41,128 nt of DNA from Peptococcaceae bacterium SCADC1_2_3 (GTDB lineage Bacteria; Bacillota; Desulfotomaculia; Desulfotomaculales; Nap2-2B): positions 1 through 41,128 of the forward strand of contig JJNX02000010.1 in NCBI GenBank assembly GCA_000681355.2. Reading direction: 5' to 3'. The translations under genes and the position numbers were made by a program. Positions 26,225 through 34,130 of the stretch are shown here, piece by piece (positions within the stretch are counted from its first letter, which is position 1; each line of letters starts with the position of its first letter). Below the pieces are notes generated by a model that made no database searches, was not told where the DNA came from, and worked only from the letters and a program-made list of their open reading frames with translations.

Positions 26225-27480
26225 AACGAAAATTTTGCTTGTTTTCATTTATATTAATCTGTTTATTATTTCAGACCGGTTGCTGGGGTTTTCGGGAAGT
26301 AGATGAAGAAGCTTTCATAATGATTTTAGGGCTGGACAAAGGAAAAGAAAATTTGTTAGCCTTAACGGTGCAAATTGCGGTTCCGCGCGGCATGGGCGGT
26401 GGGGGAATGGGCCAGGGAGGGAGTGCCGCCGGAGAGCAGGCGAAGCCAACCATGACTATAACGGTGGAGTGCCGCTCGATTTTGGCCGGTTTAAACATGC
26501 TTAACGCTACTTTAGAAAGAAAGCCTTCCTTAGCCCACCTAAAGGTAATTGTAGTTTCTGAAGAACTGGCCCGTCAGGGAATAAATGCTTATTTAACCCA
26601 ATTATTACGCTATTTCGAATTTCGGCGCAGCACTTTTTTAGTGGTATCCCGCGGGCCGGCTCAAAAACTGATTAGACAGTTTCAGCCGGTAATGGAAAAT
26701 AACCCGGCCAAATTTGCCGAACTTTTTATGGGCAGACAACGTTACGTAGGTTTTATTCCTTTTGGTCAAATTCACCATTTTTATAATGATTTGAAGTTAA
26801 TCACCGTCCAGCCGGTAGCTATGTTGGTTAGCTTAAAAGAAAAGCCGCCGGAAAATTTGCCGGCGAAAGAAGAACAATCCTCGGAGGGCCAATTTTATGC
26901 CGGCCAGTTGCCGCTTAAAGGGGGCAATAATATTGAGCTTATGGGTACGGCTGTTTTTTACCAGGACAGGATGGTGGGTGTGCTTAACGGGGAAGAAACT
27001 TTAATTTTAAACCTGTTACGCGGTTGGCTTAAGCAAACGTTATTAACCATTCCTGACCCGGCCAACCCGAAATATTCTATCTCCTTAAGAATAAAAATGG
27101 AAAGAAAGCCCAGGCTGAAAGTAACTTTAAACCAGGACAGGCCTAAAATATACGTAAGAATGTTTTTAGATGGCGAAATTGTTTCCGCCCAAAGCAGGAT
27201 AAATTACGGAAGTCCGGCTAAATTATCTTTGCTGGAAGGAGAGTTAAATAAATTGCTGGCCGAAAAAACCCAAAACTTAATCTCTAAAACTCAGGATGAA
27301 ATGCAGGCTGATATCTTTGGCTTTGGAAACAAGGCCAGGCGTTTAGTGGTTACCTGGCCCCAGTGGCAAAAGTTAAACTGGCCGGAACTTTACCCCCAGG
27401 CCCAAACCAGCATAACCGTAAAAATCCACCTCAGGCGCTTTGGCCTGTTAAGAAATATTAATCCTACCGGAGCACCGTAA
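26221..27480 (+). CDS. gerAC: Spore germination receptor subunit C (GerAC lipoprotein)
   Basis: This 419-residue lipoprotein is the third receptor subunit, anchored to the outer face of the spore inner membrane. The signal peptide MKRKFCLFSFILICLLFQ leads to a lipobox with Cys21 in QTGCWGFREVDE, the GerAC hallmark. The three-domain GerAC body follows, with family-like segments such as LAHLKVIVVSEELARQG and GTAVFYQDRMVGVLNGEET. A Gly-rich insert (GGGGMGQGG) lies near residue 60. The ATG at 26221 overlaps the gerAB stop; a longer in-frame reading from 26110 inside gerAB is rejected. Confidence 0.93.
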   Translation: MKRKFCLFSFILICLLFQTGCWGFREVDEEAFIMILGLDKGKENLLALTVQIAVPRGMGGGGMGQGGSAAGEQAKPTMTITVECRSILAGLNMLNATLERKPSLAHLKVIVVSEELARQGINAYLTQLLRYFEFRRSTFLVVSRGPAQKLIRQFQPVMENNPAKFAELFMGRQRYVGFIPFGQIHHFYNDLKLITVQPVAMLVSLKEKPPENLPAKEEQSSEGQFYAGQLPLKGGNNIELMGTAVFYQDRMVGVLNGEETLILNLLRGWLKQTLLTIPDPANPKYSISLRIKMERKPRLKVTLNQDRPKIYVRMFLDGEIVSAQSRINYGSPAKLSLLEGELNKLLAEKTQNLISKTQDEMQADIFGFGNKARRLVVTWPQWQKLNWPELYPQAQTSITVKIHLRRFGLLRNINPTGAP

Positions 27481-27496
27481 AAAAGGGGGGTAAAGG

Positions 27497-27673
27497 GTGA
27501 TTATTTGGTTTTTGCTGCTTTTTTTACTGATTCTTTTTTATTACCTGGCTACTTACAGCCGTTGGGCCTGGCAGCATAACTACAAAAGAGGAGCGGTAGG
27601 CATTATTCTTGTAGCTATGTTTACCCTGGTTTTGCCGATTGCCGTTTGGGCTTATCACAACTGGGTCTGGTAA
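27497..27673 (+). CDS. Small two-helix membrane protein after gerAC
   Basis: A GTG at 27497 opens a 58-residue frame, six bases after AAAGGGGGG. It begins MIIWFLLLFLLILFYYLATY, has a short polar loop (QHNYKRG) and a second helix (IILVAMFTLVLPIAVWAY). Sixteen bases separate it from gerAC, so it is likely cotranscribed and may be part of, or help, the germination receptor; small D-type Ger proteins with two helices are known in bacilli. That equivalence is inference. Confidence 0.65.
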   Translation: MIIWFLLLFLLILFYYLATYSRWAWQHNYKRGAVGIILVAMFTLVLPIAVWAYHNWVW

Positions 27674-27677
27674 AAGT

Positions 27678-27706
27678 AACATTTTAAAACCTAACCCCAT
27701 AATATG
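27678..27706 (+). promoter_or_regulatory. Candidate sigma-K promoter
   Basis: AACA at 27678-27681, 16 bases, then CATAATATG at 27698-27706 fits the sigma-K consensus (ACm, 16, CATAnnnTA) with one mismatch. It lies 32 bases before the ATG of the 38-residue protein. Confidence 0.4.
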
Positions 27707-27737
27707 TATATAAATATAAAAAGGGGGATTTTGTGAT

Positions 27738-27854
27738 ATGGATTTAAATCTTGAAAACAGTTCCAGTAGCCTTTGGTTTATTTTGATCCTGGTAGTTATC
27801 TTTTTGTTACTTTTCGGTGGCGGTATTTTGGGTCAGAGTAAAAATGAAGAATAA
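27738..27854 (+). CDS. 38-residue single-helix membrane protein, sporulation type
   Basis: The ATG at 27738 follows AAGGGGG. The product has a polar N-terminus (MDLNLENSSSS), one strongly hydrophobic helix (LWFILILVVIFLLLFGGG) and a charged tail (QSKNEE). Tiny proteins of this shape, such as the YjcZ/SscA group, are common in spore-formers, and a sigma-K-like promoter lies directly upstream. A specific family cannot be assigned from so short a sequence. Confidence 0.55.
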   Translation: MDLNLENSSSSLWFILILVVIFLLLFGGGILGQSKNEE

Positions 27855-27866
27855 TTAAAAAATTAA

Positions 27867-28056
27867 GTAACTACTCAGGTTCATAGGGGCAAAGGCACAG
27901 AGGCACAAAGTTTTTTGCCAGACCTGCAGATCTCTAGTAGTAGGTAGTTGACAGTTTTTAGTTTACAGAAAAGGAAGTACCAATGTTGAGACTAAAAACT
28001 CAAAACTATCCACTAAAAACTATCAATTAGACCTCTGTGCCTACCTGAATAGTTAC
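27867..28056. repeat. MITE-like dispersed repeat, copy with a TTTTTAG-word heart
   Basis: Left end GTAACTACTCAGGT then AGGGGCAAAGGCACAGAGG; right end CCTCTGTGCC then ACCTGAATAGTTAC. The left 70 bases match the copy after guaA. The heart (27942-28030) has CAGTTTTTAGTTTACAG on the left and the words ACTAAAAACT, CACTAAAAACTAT on the right, in inverse sense. It separates two tiny membrane-protein genes. Confidence 0.75.
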
Positions 28057-28084
28057 AAAATTAAGGAGAAAGGGGGTAGTTTTA

Positions 28085-28168
28085 ATGCTTGACATTAAGA
28101 ATATGGAAGCCAGTGGTGGATGGCTGATTATTTTAATTATAATTATCCTGCTCATTTTAATTCTGTAA
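28085..28168 (+). CDS. 27-residue hydrophobic peptide
   Basis: The ATG at 28085 is preceded by AAGGAGAAAGGGGG. The product starts MLDIKNMEASGGW and continues as LIILIIIILLILIL, a single membrane helix. It resembles the 38-residue product upstream and the YjcZ-like sporulation peptides in size and layout. It begins 29 bases after a MITE-like element, so it may be read from the sigma-K-like promoter at 27678 through that element. Confidence 0.45.
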   Translation: MLDIKNMEASGGWLIILIIIILLILIL

Positions 28169-28436
28169 GGTAGAGGCACAAAGGCACAAAGTAACAAAGG
28201 CACAAAGGGGCAAAGGCACAAAGTAGTAAAAGTTATTAGAGTGAAAACGAATAGAGACCTAATTATCTGGTTGAAAACCATGCGTTTTGTTACAGGAATT
28301 TGTCGGTTGGCCTAAATCCCTTCCCAAGGAGGAAATTTATGGCCTGATTTCTCAAATGAGAATCAAAACTCATTGGAGACTACTCTTAAGGTAAAAACTC
28401 TGTGCCTCTGTGCCTTTGCCCCTCTGTGCCTTTGTA
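28169..28436. repeat. Inverted GGCACAAAG-word repeat before dprA
   Basis: The left arm (28173-28222) is made of AGGCACAAAGG and GGGGCAAAGGCACAAAG words. The right arm (about 28398-28436) is the inverse: CTCTGTGCC, TGTGCCTTTG and CCCCTCTGTGCC. About 175 bases lie between. The GTAACTACTCAGG terminus of the related elements is absent. Inside is an AAGGAGG followed by ATG-GCC-TGA at 28339. No gene was found. Confidence 0.6.
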
Positions 28437-28441
28437 ATCTT

Positions 28442-28475
28442 AGGGGTATTTTTAAGTTACCCCTTCTATTTTTAT
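28442..28475 (+). terminator. Weak terminator-like hairpin before dprA
   Basis: AGGGGTA (28442-28448) and TACCCCT (28458-28464) form a seven-pair stem with a nine-base loop, followed by the T-rich TCTATTTTTATATTTTT. It would end transcription from the sporulation genes. A TATAAT for dprA lies at 28491-28496. Confidence 0.45.
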
Positions 28476-28534
28476 ATTTTTATGCTATGATATAATAATA
28501 CTTTTTAAATAGGTTAATTAAGGCAGAGGTGGAA

Positions 28535-29629
28535 ATGCTGTCAGAGGATAAATTGTATTGGTTGGGATGGCAATTACTGTTACCTGGTTCGGCCAGACAA
28601 ATATGGCGCCTGGTAGAACGAATAGGCTCCCCCCAAAAAGCCTGGTTAGCTTCCGAGAAAGAATTAATAGGTCAAGGGGGACTTAAGCCAGAAACGGCCG
28701 CCCAACTGGTTAAACAAAGGGCCGTGCTGGAACTGGAAAATGAATTGGTCAGATTGGAAGAAAACCAGATTTCTTACCTTTTGTATAACGAACCGGCTTA
28801 TCCCGAGCTTTTGCGTCATATTTTTGACCCTCCACCGGGTCTATTTGTCCGGGGAAGGTTGTTGCCAGAAGACAACCTGGCTGTATCAATTGTAGGTTCG
28901 CGTAAACCCACTCCTTATGGCTTAGCCGTAAGTGAAAAGTTGGCTAAAGAACTGGTGCAGGCAGGAATTACGGTGGTTAGCGGGATGGCGCGCGGCATTG
29001 ATACTGCTGCCCATAAAGGGGCCTTGCAGGGCGGGGGACGCACTGTCGCCGTTCTCGGCTGCGGGATAGATATAATCTATCCCCGGGAAAACCAGCGCCT
29101 TTACGCCCAAATTATTTCGGCGGGGGCGGTAGTCAGTGAGTTTCCCTGTGGCTCACCTCCTGAAGCCTGGCATTTTCCCGTCCGCAACCGGCTTATAAGC
29201 GGCCTGGCTAAGGCTCTGGTGGTAGTCGAGGCCGGAGAAAAAAGCGGCGCTTTAATTACCGCCGACCTTGCTTTAGAGCAGGGGCGGGAGGTAATGGCTG
29301 TACCAGGCAGTATTACCAGTAATTCAAGCCGGGGACCCAATAATTTAATTAAACAGGGAGCGCGTTTGGTAGAAGGAGGAAAAGATATTTTAGAAGAAAT
29401 AGGTTTAGGGACGCTTTTCAACCCCCATATTACTCCAGCGATTAACCTGACCTTAACCACGGAAGAAGAGAGAATTTACCAGATGTTATCGTATGAGCTT
29501 GTTTCCCTTGATGCTTTGATTGAAAGGACAGGGTTAGCAGCCTCCCAAGTGCTGTCTGCTTTAATGTTTTTAGAAATAAAGGGCCTGGTTAACCAGTTTC
29601 CAGGCAAGTTTTATACCCGGCGAAGCTAG
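28535..29629 (+). CDS. dprA: DNA processing protein A
   Basis: DprA (Smf) loads RecA onto incoming single-stranded DNA during transformation. The frame has 364 residues from the ATG at 28535; a GTG at 28529 is also possible. An N-terminal SAM-like region precedes the Rossmann domain with GSRKPTPYG, VSGMARGIDTAAHKGAL and VVVEAGEKSGALITA, the DprA hallmark motifs. A C-terminal winged helix ends the protein (SLDALIERTGLAASQVLSAL). dprA-topA-xerC-hslVU-codY is the usual Firmicute order. Its role in DNA uptake here is not shown. Confidence 0.93.
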   Translation: MLSEDKLYWLGWQLLLPGSARQIWRLVERIGSPQKAWLASEKELIGQGGLKPETAAQLVKQRAVLELENELVRLEENQISYLLYNEPAYPELLRHIFDPPPGLFVRGRLLPEDNLAVSIVGSRKPTPYGLAVSEKLAKELVQAGITVVSGMARGIDTAAHKGALQGGGRTVAVLGCGIDIIYPRENQRLYAQIISAGAVVSEFPCGSPPEAWHFPVRNRLISGLAKALVVVEAGEKSGALITADLALEQGREVMAVPGSITSNSSRGPNNLIKQGARLVEGGKDILEEIGLGTLFNPHITPAINLTLTTEEERIYQMLSYELVSLDALIERTGLAASQVLSALMFLEIKGLVNQFPGKFYTRRS

Positions 29630-29708
29630 CGGGATATAAACAATAAAAAAGGACAAGTTAAATTACAAAGCTGGTAAGATTTCGTAGTAATTAAGGAGGA
29701 AAGCTAAC

Positions 29709-31808
29709 GTGGCCGGTACGCTATTAATTGTAGAATCCCCTACTAAAGCTAAAAGCTTGAGTCTTTTCTTAGGAAAAAAATACGTGGTTAAGGCTTCTAT
29801 GGGACACCTTCGTGATTTGCCTAAAAGCCAGCTCGGGGTGGAGGTAGAGCAAGAATTTAAACCCAAATATATTGCTGTACGGGGTAAAGGTAAAATCATT
29901 AAAGAATTAAAGGAAGCCGTAAAAAATGCTAACCAGGTTCTTCTTGCCTCCGACCCGGACCGGGAGGGAGAAGCCATTGCCTGGCACTTACAAAATTTAC
30001 TAGAACTTAAATCAGATGAACCGTGCCGGGTTGAGTTTAACGAAATAACCAAACAAAGCGTGATCCAGGCGCTGGAAAACCCCCGCTACATTGACTATAA
30101 CCGGGTTAATGCCCAGCAAGCCAGACGCATTTTAGACCGCCTGGTAGGTTACAATTTGAGTCCCTTGTTATGGCGGAAAATAAAAAAGGGACTGAGCGCC
30201 GGAAGGGTGCAATCAGCCGCCTTGCGCCTTATTTGTGACCGGGAAGAAGAGATTAAAGCTTTTATTCCCGAAGAATACTGGTCCTTAACGGCAAAGTTAA
30301 GCAAGGATGAAAAAAATTATTTTTTGGCCCGACTATATAAAATAGGAAATAAAAAAGCCGCTCTTAGCCACCAGGATGAGGTGGAAAATATAATAAGGGA
30401 GTTAGCGCCGTGTCCGTATCAGGTGATAAAAAAAGAGCGCACTGAAAAATCGCGCCAGCCGGTAACTCCATTTACCACCAGCAGCTTGCAGCAAGAAGCT
30501 TCCCGTAAGCTTAATTTTACCCCGCAAAAGACAATGCTGCTTGCTCAGCAGCTTTACGAGGGGTTGGGTTTAGGCCCGGAAGGAACAACCGGTTTAATTA
30601 CTTACATTCGAACCGATTCCATGCGGGTAGCTGAATCAATTCAGGAAGAGGCCAGGTTATACATAAAGCGCCACTTTGGGACAGGTTATATTCCTTTAAG
30701 ACCACGTAAAATAAAACCCAAGGGCCGTATTCAAGATGCTCACGAAGCCATTCGCCCAACCAGCGTGGGGCGTGAACCACAGACTATAAAAACTTACCTG
30801 ACCGGTGATCAGTATAAACTTTATAATTTAATTTGGTTGCGTTTTATAGCCAGTCAAATGAGCCCGGCTATTATTGAAACAATCACCGTGAATATTTCCG
30901 CCGGACGGTGTATTTTTCGAGCGGTAGGGTCAAACGTTAAGTTTGATGGTTTTATGAAGGTATACGTAGAATCTTTGGACAATGAGCCGGACTTCGAGTC
31001 AGAAGCAAAAAAACTGCCTGATTTAAAAGAAGGAGAAATGCTTAAGCTTAAAGAAATAATCCCCAAGCAGCATTTTACCCAACCACCTCCGCGCTATACC
31101 GAAGCAACCCTGGTTAAAACTTTGGAGGAAAAAGGTATTGGGCGGCCCAGTACTTACGTGCCTATTATTGACACCATTCAAAAACGTGATTATGTTACCC
31201 GCAAAAGCAAACAGTTTATTCCTACCGAATTAGGAATCATAGTTACCGATTTACTAAAAAAGTTTTTTCCGAATATCGTTGACGTTAAGTTTACCGCGGA
31301 AATGGAAGAAAAGTTAGACCGGGTGGAAGAAGGGCAAACCCAATGGGTAAACATTTTAAAGGAGTTTTACCAACCTTTTCAGCAAACAATCTTACGGGCC
31401 GAAGCCGAAGCCGAAACTAAGCGCCCGGAAATAAAAGAGGAAATATCTAAGGAAACTTGTAATATCTGCGGCCGGAACATGGTCATTAAAACCGGACGGT
31501 ACGGGAAATTTTTAGCCTGTCCAGGATTTCCGGATTGCCGTAACGTAAAACCTTTTTTAAAAACAACCGGTGTTTTTTGTCCCCAATGTGGGGGGGAAAT
31601 AGTCCTGCGCCGGACAAAAAAAGGCCGTTCTTTTTATGGATGTAAGAATTATCCAAAATGTAATTTTGTTACTTGGGAACCTCCCAGCCAGGAAAAATGC
31701 CCGGTGTGCGACAGTTTAATGGTAGTTAAAAGCACGCGCGGTCAAAAAGAAACTTTAAAGTGTATTAACCAAGAATGTAAGACGGTAACGGTAAAAGAAG
31801 GTCCCTAA
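29709..31808 (+). CDS. topA: DNA topoisomerase I
   Basis: This type IA topoisomerase relaxes negative supercoils. The 699-residue frame has a TOPRIM domain with LIVESPTKAKSL near the start and SDPDREGEAIAWH at 81-93, and the catalytic Tyr299 with Arg301 in GLITYIRTDSM. Three four-cysteine zinc ribbons end the protein (starting CNICGR, CPQCGG and CPVCDS). The start is GTG at 29709, ten bases after AAGGAGG. Its stop codon lies inside the left arm of a GC-rich palindromic repeat. trmFO, which usually follows, is missing. Confidence 0.96.
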   Translation: MAGTLLIVESPTKAKSLSLFLGKKYVVKASMGHLRDLPKSQLGVEVEQEFKPKYIAVRGKGKIIKELKEAVKNANQVLLASDPDREGEAIAWHLQNLLELKSDEPCRVEFNEITKQSVIQALENPRYIDYNRVNAQQARRILDRLVGYNLSPLLWRKIKKGLSAGRVQSAALRLICDREEEIKAFIPEEYWSLTAKLSKDEKNYFLARLYKIGNKKAALSHQDEVENIIRELAPCPYQVIKKERTEKSRQPVTPFTTSSLQQEASRKLNFTPQKTMLLAQQLYEGLGLGPEGTTGLITYIRTDSMRVAESIQEEARLYIKRHFGTGYIPLRPRKIKPKGRIQDAHEAIRPTSVGREPQTIKTYLTGDQYKLYNLIWLRFIASQMSPAIIETITVNISAGRCIFRAVGSNVKFDGFMKVYVESLDNEPDFESEAKKLPDLKEGEMLKLKEIIPKQHFTQPPPRYTEATLVKTLEEKGIGRPSTYVPIIDTIQKRDYVTRKSKQFIPTELGIIVTDLLKKFFPNIVDVKFTAEMEEKLDRVEEGQTQWVNILKEFYQPFQQTILRAEAEAETKRPEIKEEISKETCNICGRNMVIKTGRYGKFLACPGFPDCRNVKPFLKTTGVFCPQCGGEIVLRRTKKGRSFYGCKNYPKCNFVTWEPPSQEKCPVCDSLMVVKSTRGQKETLKCINQECKTVTVKEGP

Positions 31809-31882
31809 CCCTCCCCCTTTTGAGAGGGAGGAACCTTCTTCCCTCCCCCTTTGAGGGGGAGGGTTAGGGTGGGGGTGGGGCT
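31803..31882. repeat. GC-rich nested palindrome between topA and xerC
   Basis: CCCTAACCCTCCCCCT (31804-31819) pairs with GGGGGAGGGTTAGGG ending at 31869, with an inner pair GAGGGAGGAA / TTCCCTCCC. The tail GTGGGGGTGGGG resembles the palindrome at 9061-9127. It occupies the place where trmFO is normally found, and holds the topA stop codon. There is no T-run. Confidence 0.6.
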
Positions 31883-31896
31883 CATTCTACTAAAAG

Positions 31897-32814
31897 GTGA
31901 TGGTAAGGTTGTACGGCTATATTGATGACTTTTTAGCTTATTTACAGGTGGAAAAAAATGCTTCTCCCCATACCCTAAAAAATTACCAGCTTGATTTATT
32001 TCAAGGACTAGATTATTTTAAAGGAATCTTAAAAAAAGAGGATTTTCAAATCACACCCACCGACCTGAATTATCCCTTGTTACGGGCGTACCTGGCCAAC
32101 TTAAAAGCAAAAGGTTTAGCTGGAACTACCTTAGCGCGTAAATTAGCTGCGTGGCGTTCATTTTACCGCTTTTTAAACCGCGAAGGCAAGGTTAACAAAA
32201 ACCCCTTCCTAAAAATAACTTCTCCTAAACATCGAGCTAAATTACCCCGTTTTCTTTTTCCTGACCAGTGCTGTTTGTTAATGGAGGTGGCGAGGGGCGC
32301 CGACCCTTTAAGCCAACGTAACCTGGCGATACTGGAGTGTCTTTATGCCAGCGGTAGTAGGGTTAGTGAGCTGGTTAATCTTAGCCTGACTAACGTTGAC
32401 CTGGCCGCAGGTTACCTTAAGGTTACCGGTAAAGGGGCCTGTGAGCGTTTGGTTCCTATAGGTAAGTATGCCGTTGAAGCTTTAAGACAGTACTTATTTG
32501 GTGGCCGGCAGGATTTAGTTAATCCGGCTAAACCGGGGGAAGCTGTTTTTTTGAATTACCGGGGGGACCGTCTTTCCGCGAGGGGGGTGCGCAAAATATT
32601 AGATAAATTAATTCGTCAATCCAGCCTGACCTATCGCATAAGTCCGCATATACTGCGGCATTCTTTTGCCACTCATATGCTGGACAACGGCGCGGATTTA
32701 AGGTCGGTCCAGGAATTGCTGGGACACGTGAGGCTGGCCACCACCCAAATATATACCCACGTAACCAAGGAAAGGTTAAAACAGGTTTACCAGCGAACCC
32801 ATCCGCGGGCCTGA
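31897..32814 (+). CDS. xerC: Tyrosine recombinase XerC
   Basis: XerC with XerD resolves chromosome dimers at dif. The 305-residue frame has an N-terminal SAM-like core-binding domain (IDDFLAYLQVEKNASPHTL) and a catalytic domain with Arg155 (ASGSRVSEL), Lys179 (TGKG), His251 and Arg254 (HILRHSFATHML), His277 (LLGHVRLATTQ) and Tyr286 (IYTHV), the full set. The start could be GTG 31897, ATG 31900 or TTG 31909; GGTGAT at 31896 suits the TTG best. Position beside topA and hslV supports XerC rather than a phage integrase. Confidence 0.9.
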   Translation: MMVRLYGYIDDFLAYLQVEKNASPHTLKNYQLDLFQGLDYFKGILKKEDFQITPTDLNYPLLRAYLANLKAKGLAGTTLARKLAAWRSFYRFLNREGKVNKNPFLKITSPKHRAKLPRFLFPDQCCLLMEVARGADPLSQRNLAILECLYASGSRVSELVNLSLTNVDLAAGYLKVTGKGACERLVPIGKYAVEALRQYLFGGRQDLVNPAKPGEAVFLNYRGDRLSARGVRKILDKLIRQSSLTYRISPHILRHSFATHMLDNGADLRSVQELLGHVRLATTQIYTHVTKERLKQVYQRTHPRA

Positions 32815-32827
32815 AAAAATATAAAAA

Positions 32828-32857
32828 TTAAAGCGGCAGAGTATTCTGCCGCTTTAA
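32828..32857 (+). terminator. Hairpin terminator after xerC
   Basis: TTAAAGCGGCAGA (32828-32840) and TCTGCCGCTTTAA (32845-32857) form a 13-pair perfect stem with a GTAT loop. It lies between xerC and the convergent gene at 32878, and being symmetric may serve both. The T-run is short. Confidence 0.75.
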
Positions 32858-32877
32858 TAATACCGCTTTTATAATTT

Positions 32878-33864
32878 TTAAGGATCAATTGGTGTGGCTA
32901 ACTGGATAGTGTCAAGGAAAACGTTAAAGGTAGTTAAGCCAATAGCCGTACGCTGGAAGGTAATGGTACAGACGGTGGTGCTGTCGTGAACTGCAGGGGG
33001 TGTAGCTGTATCAGTGAATTCAAGCGGTACGGGGAAGGTAATTGTTTTTGCTGTAATTGGGTCTGTAAAGCTTATTGTGTCCAGTCCCCCGGCAAAGCCG
33101 CCCACTTCGGCAAAGGAAGCGATACCGGTAAGAAGAGCGGTTTTCTTGGTTATGCTTACGGTGGTACCGTCTACTTTCCGGGTAAGGGTGACATCCACAT
33201 TTGGTATACCAGTTCCTATTGCCTCCAGAAGGGTAATGACAGGCGGACTCTGGCACCTTTGGGGTGGGTAAAGAGGCTCATCAGGTGGACAGACAAACGG
33301 CTGGGGCGGTGGATTGCAAGGATCCAGCTCGCAAAAACCGTAGCTTGGTACAAGAAGTTTAACCAGGGCTTTAACCTGAATTTCTTTACAGACCTTTACC
33401 TGGCTCCAAATAAGCTGATCACCGGTAACAGGGTCGGTAACCACACCGCACTCACAGTCGCCAACATCAAGAATTTGACATTGGACCAATGTTCCGAGAG
33501 GGGCCCACATAAAGGCCTGGGTTAAAGCCTGGAGGGTGGTGGTATAAGTAGTAACTAAATTTCCGTTTACGTCTCTTATTTCTCCGGTGATACTTACCCG
33601 GTTAACTACTTTAACTGGCCGATAATAAGGCGGATTAAAATCACCAAATCCGGCAAAGAAACAAACGGCACTGCCTGGCACTACACTACAGGTGCAGGTA
33701 GAACCCGGCGGTATAGGAACTGGAGCAAGTATACTACCCCCAAGAAGTTCCTCGGCGGCACATTGGTCGTAAACTTTGAGAACCTCAATACAGTCTTTTT
33801 CGGTATACGGCGGGCAATTTGGTTCTCCGTTTACAAACGGGCACTTGCCTGGTTTAATAGCCAT
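32878..33864 (-). CDS. Cysteine-rich spore surface/coat candidate with C-terminal Ig-like domain
   Basis: This 328-residue protein is rich in Cys and Pro (CIEVLKVYDQC, CTCSV, CECGV, FCELDPCNPPP). The KVYDQC motif and the VKALVKLLVPSYGFC region resemble SPOCS/DUF3794-related spore proteins. About residues 210-328 look like a beta-sandwich (IPNVDVTLTRKVDG, GIASFAEVGG), similar to surface Ig-like or carboxypeptidase-regulatory repeats. There is no signal peptide, as expected for a coat protein made in the mother cell. A sigma-K-like promoter lies upstream on its strand. The start is the ATG at 33864 after AAAGGAGGG. The assignment is by pattern and context. Confidence 0.6.
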   Translation of the reverse strand: MAIKPGKCPFVNGEPNCPPYTEKDCIEVLKVYDQCAAEELLGGSILAPVPIPPGSTCTCSVVPGSAVCFFAGFGDFNPPYYRPVKVVNRVSITGEIRDVNGNLVTTYTTTLQALTQAFMWAPLGTLVQCQILDVGDCECGVVTDPVTGDQLIWSQVKVCKEIQVKALVKLLVPSYGFCELDPCNPPPQPFVCPPDEPLYPPQRCQSPPVITLLEAIGTGIPNVDVTLTRKVDGTTVSITKKTALLTGIASFAEVGGFAGGLDTISFTDPITAKTITFPVPLEFTDTATPPAVHDSTTVCTITFQRTAIGLTTFNVFLDTIQLATPIDP

Positions 33865-33909
33865 AATTAATTCCCTCCTTTAATAAAAATTCTATATTTA
33901 TATTTATAA

Positions 33910-33938
33910 CATTATATGGGCTAGTTATATAATATGTT
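33910..33938 (-). promoter_or_regulatory. Candidate sigma-K promoter for the Cys-rich gene
   Basis: Read on the minus strand: AACA (33938-33935), 16 bases, CATATAATG (33918-33910), which fits ACm-16-CATAnnnTA with one mismatch, 46 bases before the ATG. The region is nearly palindromic (TAACAT and ATGTTA arms). Confidence 0.42.
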
Positions 33939-34041
33939 ACCAACTATGACATAATATGGTGAAGTAACATCCGAAAATAGTTTAGGCAAAAAATTTTTCT
34001 AGCGCAAACAAGAGGGAGTTTTCTTTAAGGTGTTTATGTGG

Positions 34042-34069
34042 AACATTTTAGCTATAAATACATATAATA
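34042..34069 (+). promoter_or_regulatory. Candidate sigma-K promoter for the gene at 34204
   Basis: AACA at 34042-34045, 15 bases, then CATATAATA at 34061-34069, a perfect CATAnnnTA -10. The spacing is one base short of the usual. The leader downstream would include the 7-bp repeat array. Apart from these promoters and the array, the 339-base gap before 34204 shows no gene. Confidence 0.42.
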
Positions 34070-34130
34070 ACCAAAAGAGCTTATACATTCTTTGGTAGTT
34101 AGTGTTGAGTCGTTGGTCATTAGGAAAAAT

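Noticed and set aside
28027-28281. 84-residue minus frame after the ger operon
   Set aside because: Made mostly of the GGCACAAAG repeat words read backwards, and overlaps the 27-residue peptide gene.
32986-33525. 179-residue frame on + opposite the Cys-rich gene
   Set aside because: It is the antisense shadow of a better-supported gene that has its own ribosome site and promoter; its composition is odd and there is no start signal.
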